A stretch of 44,132 bases of DNA from Aquificaceae bacterium (GTDB taxonomy: Bacteria > Aquificota > Aquificia > Aquificales > Aquificaceae): contig JANWWH010000006.1 in assembly GCA_025056375.1 (NCBI GenBank), forward strand, positions 1 through 44,132, read 5' to 3'. Numbering within the stretch: the first letter of the stretch is position 1; the number at the start of each line of letters is the position of its first letter. The notes under the pieces are model-generated. The model saw nothing but the letters and a program-made list of their open reading frames with translations, was not told where the DNA came from and searched no databases. Shown piece by piece: positions 39,390-44,132 of this stretch. The translations under genes were made by a program, and so were the position numbers.

Positions 39390-39598
39390 TCTATAACATA
39401 CTCCTCCACGAGGGGGTTAACGAGATACTTCTCCGCTATTGCCCTCACATCCGTGCCTTCCTCCACTTCCAGCTCCACCACCTTACCCACCCTCACCTCC
39501 CTTACGGAGAAGCCCTCATCCCTAAGCATCTCTCTCACCGCTCGACCCTCGGGTTCAAGCAGACCCTTTTTTGGCAGTATAAGGACTTTTACCTTCAT
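39386..39598 (-). CDS. purS: Phosphoribosylformylglycinamidine synthase subunit PurS
   Basis: Small bridging subunit between PurQ and PurL. Start at 39598 (MKVKVLILPKKGLLEPEGRA) gives 70 residues; an upstream in-frame start at 39619 lies above the -10 box and is rejected. Motifs VREVRVGKVVELEVE and YLVNPLVEEYVI match PurS. TATAAT (39608-39613) ends nine bases before the ATG and there is no ribosome-binding site. Divergent from gcvPB, with about 70 bases between starts. Confidence 0.93.
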   Translation of the reverse strand: MKVKVLILPKKGLLEPEGRAVREMLRDEGFSVREVRVGKVVELEVEEGTDVRAIAEKYLVNPLVEEYVIE

Positions 39599-39607
39599 GC
39601 TTCGGTT

Positions 39608-39613
39608 ATTATA
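39608..39613 (-). promoter_or_regulatory. Probable -10 element of purS-purQ
   Basis: Minus-strand TATAAT, nine bases before the purS ATG; the -35 region is weak. Partly back to back with the gcvPB promoter. Confidence 0.45.
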
Positions 39614-39631
39614 AACCATGTTTTCTAAAAC

Positions 39632-39660
39632 TTGCCATTACTTAGGGTTAGGACTATAAT
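39632..39660 (+). promoter_or_regulatory. Promoter of gcvPB
   Basis: TTGCCA (39632-39637), 17-base spacer, TATAAT (39655-39660). The GTG start codon is six bases downstream, where transcription is expected to begin. Confidence 0.68.
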
Positions 39661-39666
39661 TTCTCC

Positions 39667-41100
39667 GTGCTTATCTTTGAACTCTCTTCAAAGGGCAGAA
39701 GAGGTTACAGGCTTCCAGAGCTTGATGTGGAAAGGGTTGACCCGAGGGCGTACTTAGGAGATTACTTCAGAGAAGAACTCAAATTTCCTGAGGTCTCTGA
39801 GCTTGACGTTGTCAGGCACTACACGAGGCTCTCCCAGCTTAACTACGCCATAGACACCACCATGGTGCCCCTTGGCTCTTGCACCATGAAATACAACCCC
39901 CGTATAAACGAGGAGCTTGCAGGTCTTGAGGAATTTAAAGACCTACATCCGATGGTGGAGGAACAAGCTCAGGGAACCCTCAGACTTATGCACGAGCTGG
40001 GTGAGCTCCTTAAGGAGATAGGCGGCTTTGAGGGCATTTCTCTTCAGCCTGCCGCAGGTGCTCAGGGTGAGCTCCTCGGTCTTCTTATGACCCTTGCCTA
40101 CCACAGAGACAGGGGCAACACCAACAAAAGAAAGGTGTTGGTGCCCGATACCTCACACGGCACTAACCCAGCTACCGCAAGCCTTTGTGGTTTTGAGGTG
40201 GTAACGGTAAAGAGCAATCGTGAAGGAGAGCTGGATTGGGAAGACTTCCAAAAAAAGCTAACCGATGAAGTAGCCTGTCTCATGATAACAAATCCCAACA
40301 CTTTGGGCATCTTTGAGAAGAAAATAAGGGTTGTGGCGGATGCTCTGCATGAAAAGGACGCGATTCTTTACATGGATGGTGCTAACATGAACGCCCTCGT
40401 GGGTCTTGCAAAGCCCGGTCAGTGGGGGGTGGATGTGATGCATTTTAACCTCCATAAGACCTTCTCCACGCCCCACGGAGGTGGAGGTCCTGGTGGTGGA
40501 GCGGTGGGCGTATCCAAGAGGCTCGAACCTTACCTTCCCGTCCCCCTTGTGGTTAAGGAAGGAGAGAGCTACAGACTTGAATGGGACAGACCAAAGAGCG
40601 TGGGCAAGCTCCTTACCTTTTACGGACACACGGGTATTATGTTAAGAGCTCTTGCCTACATCCTTCACTACGGCTCTGAACTGAAAAAGGTTGCCCAGTA
40701 TGCGGTGCTAAACGCTAACTATCTTAAACACCTTTTGAAGGGTCTTTTCTTAGACCCCTATGAGCCTTCACCCAGGATGCATGAATTTGTGCTCTCCGTC
40801 CAGAACCTTTTAGAGCAAGGTGTAAACGCCATGGATGTGGCAAAGGCTCTTCTTGATAGAGGCTTTTACGCACCCACCGTATACTTCCCCCTTACGGTCA
40901 AAGAAGCCCTTATGATAGAGCCTACCGAGACGGAGAGCCCCCAAAACCTCCAAAGGTTCGCTCAGGCTCTCCGAGAAATCCTTCAACTGGTCAAGGAAAA
41001 ACCTGAGGAAGTAAAGGCATCTCCTAAAAAAACGCCAGTAAGGAGGATAAGGGAAGCGGAAGCAAACAGAAAGCCCGTTCTTAGAGCCTCATGGGCATGA
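39667..41100 (+). CDS. gcvPB: Glycine dehydrogenase (decarboxylating) subunit 2
   Basis: PLP subunit of P-protein in the glycine cleavage system (or running in reverse, glycine synthesis). 477 residues. Motifs: LSQLNYAIDTTMVPLGSCTM with KYNPRINEE, ASLCGFEVVTVKSN, the Schiff-base lysine in DVMHFNLHKTFSTPHGGGGP, and SVGKLLTFYGHTGIMLRAL. Subunit 1 (gcvPA) and gcvT/H are not nearby. The last about 35 residues are a basic tail (KASPKKTPVRRIREAEANRK) of unknown role. Start is GTG directly after the promoter, likely leaderless. It overlaps convergent dnaN by 20 bases. Confidence 0.95.
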   Translation: MLIFELSSKGRRGYRLPELDVERVDPRAYLGDYFREELKFPEVSELDVVRHYTRLSQLNYAIDTTMVPLGSCTMKYNPRINEELAGLEEFKDLHPMVEEQAQGTLRLMHELGELLKEIGGFEGISLQPAAGAQGELLGLLMTLAYHRDRGNTNKRKVLVPDTSHGTNPATASLCGFEVVTVKSNREGELDWEDFQKKLTDEVACLMITNPNTLGIFEKKIRVVADALHEKDAILYMDGANMNALVGLAKPGQWGVDVMHFNLHKTFSTPHGGGGPGGGAVGVSKRLEPYLPVPLVVKEGESYRLEWDRPKSVGKLLTFYGHTGIMLRALAYILHYGSELKKVAQYAVLNANYLKHLLKGLFLDPYEPSPRMHEFVLSVQNLLEQGVNAMDVAKALLDRGFYAPTVYFPLTVKEALMIEPTETESPQNLQRFAQALREILQLVKEKPEEVKASPKKTPVRRIREAEANRKPVLRASWA

Positions 41101-42166
41101 CTACGCAGGTATAAGGGTCTTTTTCCTTGTCATCGGACTCTATAAGGACCGCACTGTCTGGGTCCACCACCTTTATCCAGACCTTCTCCGCATCAAAGCT
41201 ATCCAGAGCCTCTATGAGATACTTCCCGTTAAAACCTATCTCAAGCACCTCGCCCTCATAATCCACATCAAGCTCGTCCCTACCCTCACCGTACTCAGGG
41301 TCAGATATCTCAAGGATAAGGGTGTAGTTTGAGAGGGTTAGCTTAACGGGGAAGGCGGAGGACTCCGCGATGGTGGAAAGCCTCTTTAGACCCTCAAGAA
41401 GTGCATCTATTCGCACCAGCACCTCGTAGTTGAAACTTGTAGGTATGACAGAAAGGTAGTCAGGATACTCACCCTCTAAAAGCCTGACAGAAAGTTGCCA
41501 GTCTTCACCAGAGAAGTATGCAAAGGACCCGTCCTTACCGCACCGCACAGCTCCCAGGTAATCTTTGAGGAGACCCTCTATCACCCTAAGGCTTTTTCTG
41601 GGTATAAGGAGCTCAATCGGAAAGGTAGCGTTCTTCTGGAAGAGGGCGAGCCTGTGACCGTCAGAGCCCACAAAGTGGGTTTTACCATCCACCTCGTGCA
41701 CATAAAGCCCCTGAAGGGCGTAGCGGGCATCGTCCTTCGATATGGCATACTCCACCTTCTCTATAGCCTTGAGCAGGTCAAGGGCAGGAAACTCGGCGGA
41801 GGTTGTGGGCTCTGGGAATTCTGGGAAATCCTCAGGGTCAAGGGTTGTGAGCTTGAAGATGCTCCTGCCAGCACTTACCGTGAGCTTGTCTTCCTTAAGT
41901 TCAAGGTTTACGGTGGCGGAGGAGAGGCTTTTTATCACCCCCGTGAGCTTGTCTGCGTTGACCGCGGTTCTACCCTCTTCCTTTACATCCGCCCTCACCG
42001 TAAGAGAGAGAAAGTTCTCAAGGTCCGTCGCCTTGAGGTTTAGCTTTCCCCCCTTTGCGAAGAGAAGAAAGTTGTTGAGTATGGGAAGGGCGGACTTTTT
42101 CTCAGTGGCGTTCTTTGCCTTCTGAAGAGCGGAGAGGAATTCCTCCCTATCTATGTTGAGCTTCAT
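41081..42166 (-). CDS. dnaN: DNA polymerase III beta subunit (sliding clamp)
   Basis: Ring clamp that holds polymerase III on DNA. 361 residues with three clamp domains; start MKLNIDREEFLSALQKAKNA, KSALPILNNFLL, FVGSDGHRLALF and the C-terminal end YTCVVMPMRL, matching the typical MPMRL that lines the peptide-binding pocket. It is not beside dnaA here, so this is not a classical dnaA-dnaN origin arrangement. TATAAT (42174-42179) ends seven bases before the ATG. Confidence 0.96.
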   Translation of the reverse strand: MKLNIDREEFLSALQKAKNATEKKSALPILNNFLLFAKGGKLNLKATDLENFLSLTVRADVKEEGRTAVNADKLTGVIKSLSSATVNLELKEDKLTVSAGRSIFKLTTLDPEDFPEFPEPTTSAEFPALDLLKAIEKVEYAISKDDARYALQGLYVHEVDGKTHFVGSDGHRLALFQKNATFPIELLIPRKSLRVIEGLLKDYLGAVRCGKDGSFAYFSGEDWQLSVRLLEGEYPDYLSVIPTSFNYEVLVRIDALLEGLKRLSTIAESSAFPVKLTLSNYTLILEISDPEYGEGRDELDVDYEGEVLEIGFNGKYLIEALDSFDAEKVWIKVVDPDSAVLIESDDKEKDPYTCVVMPMRL

Positions 42167-42173
42167 GGTTAAT

Positions 42174-42179
42174 ATTATA
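42174..42179 (-). promoter_or_regulatory. Probable -10 element of dnaN
   Basis: Minus-strand TATAAT seven bases before the ATG; -35 not convincing. Predicts a leaderless dnaN message. Confidence 0.45.
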
Positions 42180-42188
42180 ACCCGTCTT

Positions 42189-42216
42189 TGGAAGTTCGGC
42201 GGACGCGTAACTTCCA
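42189..42216. repeat. 8-bp inverted repeat in the dnaN/phoD intergenic region
   Basis: TGGAAGTT (42189-42196) and AACTTCCA (42209-42216) flank a 12-base GC-rich loop. It covers the region upstream of the dnaN -10 box. A possible operator; no T-tract. Confidence 0.45.
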
Positions 42217-42247
42217 GCCACTTCCTAATCTTTGAGCTTAAGGGTTG

Positions 42248-42276
42248 TTGTTAATAGACCTTTGGCGGGCTATACA
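42248..42276 (+). promoter_or_regulatory. Candidate promoter of the phoD-like gene
   Basis: TTGTTA (42248-42253), 17-base spacer, TATACA (42271-42276). Leader of about 28 bases with AGGAGG (42301-42306) before the ATG. Confidence 0.5.
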
Positions 42277-42311
42277 TCTCTGTGTTATATTCACTAAGTC
42301 AGGAGGCTAAC

Positions 42312-43925
42312 ATGCTTACCCGGAGAGAGCTTCTTCGGATGGGGGGTGCTACCCTTTTGCTGTTGCACCTTAACCACCTTGCCCTTGGGCAAGATAGTGA
42401 GGAGGTTTTTCCCCAGGGTGTAGCCAGCGGAGACCCTACCCAGCGTGGTGTGGTGCTTTGGACCAGGGTCAACCCCGTGGTGCACACAAGGAAGAGAAAG
42501 GACCTCCTGCTCCAACTCTCAGAAGACCCCCAGTTTAGAGAAGCTTCTACGGTAAGGATACCAGCCCACGCAATCACTCCAGAGAAGGACTTCACAATTA
42601 GAATAGACCTTGAGGGCAGGCTAAAGCCTGGCAGGACTTACTACTACAGGTTTGTGTATGAAGATGTGCGGTCAATGGTTGGCAGGTTTCATACACTGCC
42701 CGAAAGAGCAAGAGAACTAACTCTGGGCTTCGTGGTATGCCAGAACTACCCCGATGGCTACTACACAGCCTATAGACATTTAGCTCAGGAGGAGCTCCAG
42801 TTTGTAGTCCATCTGGGAGACTTTATCTACGAGAAGATATACGGACCACCACGAGTGCCCGGCAGGGGTATACAGCTCCCTTCTAATGAGAAGGTGTGCG
42901 TAAACTTAGAGGACTACCGGCACCTTTATAGGACTTACCTTTCTGACCAAGACCTTAAGCTCGCCAGAGCTATGCACCCCTTCGTAAACACATGGGACGA
43001 CCACGAGTTTTTAAACGACTACTACTACGACTATCAAAGGGGTGTGTGGGGCTACTTTGTGGAGGGTCATCCTGTAGGTGAAGACAGGCTAAGAATACTT
43101 CGTCTAAGGCAAGATGCCATAAGAGCTTGGTTTGAATACGTGCCTGCCCGCGTTACCCTTGACCTGAATAACCCCAACCCCCTCAAGTGGATTACTCTCT
43201 ACAGAGATTTTGACCTGGGCGGGCTTGCTCATCTTATCGTGCTCGATGAGCGCTCCTATAGAGAGAGACCACCTTGCACAGGTAGGTTTGGCGTGGAAGG
43301 TTGCCCTGAGCAGAAAAAGACAAGTATGTTGGGCAAGGAACAGCTCTCGTGGTTCAGTAGAAAGCTCTTAGAAGGTGAGTATGGTTGGAAGTTAGTGGCG
43401 AACAGTGTGCAGTTTTCTCGTTCTCTGGTAGATGGTAAGTTCGGCTCTTTGGATGCCTGGGAAGGCTACGCAGGAGAAAGACAGGCTCTTCTTGACCTGC
43501 TAAGGCATCACAGAAAAAGAAACCTGCTCCTGCTCAGTGGCGACAGGCACGCGGCGATGGTAGCAGAAGTGCCAGACAGCTACGATAAGCCCTCTGAGGT
43601 GCTTGGTGCGGAGTTTGTAACCCCAGCCCTATCCTCTATAAACGCCCTTGAAGGGGGGTGGTGGAGAAAAAACTGGCCCCAATACGCCACTTTGGAGGAC
43701 TACGAGCGGGCGGAGGTCTCTCAGAACCCGTGGATAAAATACCTCAACATGAGAACATGGGGCTACAGTCTCATAAAGCTCACCCCTCATAGAGCAGAGG
43801 CTACGCTGGTATCCGTAAACAAATACAGCAAAGACGCTCGGAGAGAAGTAATGGCAAGGTTTGAATATGCAGAGGGTAAGCTTGAAAGAGCATCCATCAG
43901 TATGGATGTTTATTCCACGCTTTAG
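42312..43925 (+). CDS. phoD: PhoD-like phosphatase/phosphodiesterase, Tat-exported
   Basis: The ATG at 42312 follows AGGAGG by five bases; the product has 537 residues. The N-terminus MLTRRELLRMGGATLLLLHL is a twin-arginine signal. The body is alkaline phosphatase D: N-terminal Ig-like part with PQGVASGDPTQRGVVLWTRV, metallophosphatase core with LGDFIYEKIYG, NTWDDHEFLNDYYYD, LLSGDRHAAM and TPALSSIN. PhoD enzymes act in the periplasm on phosphate esters or diesters and often use Ca/Fe. An RxxxxG-type phosphate-stress operator is not recognised. It is a single gene at the right end. Confidence 0.92.
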   Translation: MLTRRELLRMGGATLLLLHLNHLALGQDSEEVFPQGVASGDPTQRGVVLWTRVNPVVHTRKRKDLLLQLSEDPQFREASTVRIPAHAITPEKDFTIRIDLEGRLKPGRTYYYRFVYEDVRSMVGRFHTLPERARELTLGFVVCQNYPDGYYTAYRHLAQEELQFVVHLGDFIYEKIYGPPRVPGRGIQLPSNEKVCVNLEDYRHLYRTYLSDQDLKLARAMHPFVNTWDDHEFLNDYYYDYQRGVWGYFVEGHPVGEDRLRILRLRQDAIRAWFEYVPARVTLDLNNPNPLKWITLYRDFDLGGLAHLIVLDERSYRERPPCTGRFGVEGCPEQKKTSMLGKEQLSWFSRKLLEGEYGWKLVANSVQFSRSLVDGKFGSLDAWEGYAGERQALLDLLRHHRKRNLLLLSGDRHAAMVAEVPDSYDKPSEVLGAEFVTPALSSINALEGGWWRKNWPQYATLEDYERAEVSQNPWIKYLNMRTWGYSLIKLTPHRAEATLVSVNKYSKDARREVMARFEYAEGKLERASISMDVYSTL

Positions 43926-44132
43926 GTTTGGAGCCGTGGCAAGCACTGTGAAATTACAAAAATTGTGTATGGATAATTGATATTTAATATCAAAAGTATA
44001 AAAATTGTCAGACGGCAAAAGTCAGGGTTGAGAGGCATTGCAAATTTTTTAAGTAATTACAATCAAGGAAAACATGGGCAAGACTATGTCAGTGCATGAA
44101 TCCACTTGGTGGGGTTGAGACTTTTTGAGGGA
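43926..44132. other. Right-end intergenic region, no gene seen
   Basis: AT-rich. Contains the dyad TTGATATT-T-AATATCAA (43977-43993) and two copies of GGTTGAGA (44026-44033 and 44113-44120). I see no open frame of note, RNA or terminator. The continuation lies outside the window. Confidence 0.4.

Noticed and set aside
44021-44132. Start of a CRISPR array, from GGTTGAGA copies and a direct-repeat feel at the right end
   Set aside because: Only an 8-base match occurs twice, 87 bases apart; no repeat of 25 bases or more and no cas gene in the window.

Overview
The window looks like chromosome of a thermophilic, diderm, flagellated member of the Aquificota (Aquificaceae, Hydrogenobacter/Thermocrinis-like). 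This is inferred from protein style (Lys/Glu/Arg/Leu-rich, compact proteins), extremely tight gene packing, the split glycine dehydrogenase, the TusA-DsrE/F/H set and the LPS/Mla genes. No database search was possible, so the genus is a guess. No gene-free stretch exceeds 300 bases, and I see no convincing rho-independent terminator, IS element or CRISPR array.

Layout: (1) 1-8652, minus strand: a Pel-type exopolysaccharide operon, pelE-pelF-pelG-pelA followed by two TPR genes that together resemble a split PelB; the last runs off the left edge. No PelD (the usual c-di-GMP receptor) or PelC is present here. (2) 8872-8946: tRNA-Ala(CGC) on the minus strand. (3) 8962-15869, minus strand: a dense run of priA (a form without visible helicase motifs), queD, dsrH/tusB-, dsrF/tusC- and dsrE/tusD-like genes, tusA, pilB, panB, a small unknown gene and a Nudix hydrolase, with an internal promoter before tusA. 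(4) 15976-19073: a DUF2325 gene on plus, and glnE on minus. (5) 19074-24983, plus strand: an intergenic region carrying a 28-bp dif-like site and a strong promoter, then a gene for an HTH/coiled-coil protein, a Xer-type tyrosine recombinase, trmD, phosphoketolase and acetate kinase, all abutting or overlapping. (6) 24957-27117, minus: ribD, a zinc-ribbon protein, DUF302 and an LptE-like gene. (7) 27212-28345: bioF. (8) 28371-30662, minus: an AbrB-type regulator followed by flgD and flgE. (9) 30791-35338, plus: a reduced molybdopterin-oxidoreductase-fold protein, a pncC-like gene, lpxA, glmU and tRNA-Lys(UUU). (10) 35336-39598, minus: Crp/Fnr regulator, M29-type aminopeptidase, MCE/MlaD protein, purQ and purS. 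(11) 39667-41100: gcvPB; 41081-42166 (minus): dnaN; 42312-43925: Tat-exported PhoD-like phosphatase.

The genes serve envelope and biofilm functions (Pel, LptE, LpxA, GlmU, MlaD), motility (FlgD, FlgE, PilB), DNA replication and segregation (PriA-like, DnaN, Xer with candidate dif), tRNA and sulfur metabolism (TusA-DsrEFH, QueD, TrmD) and central or cofactor metabolism (Xfp-AckA, GlnE, PurQS, GcvPB, PanB, RibD, BioF).

The strongest leads are: the dif-like site directly upstream of an HTH/coiled-coil plus Xer pair; the PriA homologue that keeps all eight zinc cysteines but lacks recognisable ATPase motifs; the Pel operon without a visible c-di-GMP receptor and with a split PelB; a Mo-oxidoreductase-like protein without a metal-ligand residue where one is expected; and a repeated promoter arrangement that predicts leaderless mRNAs for several operon-leading genes.
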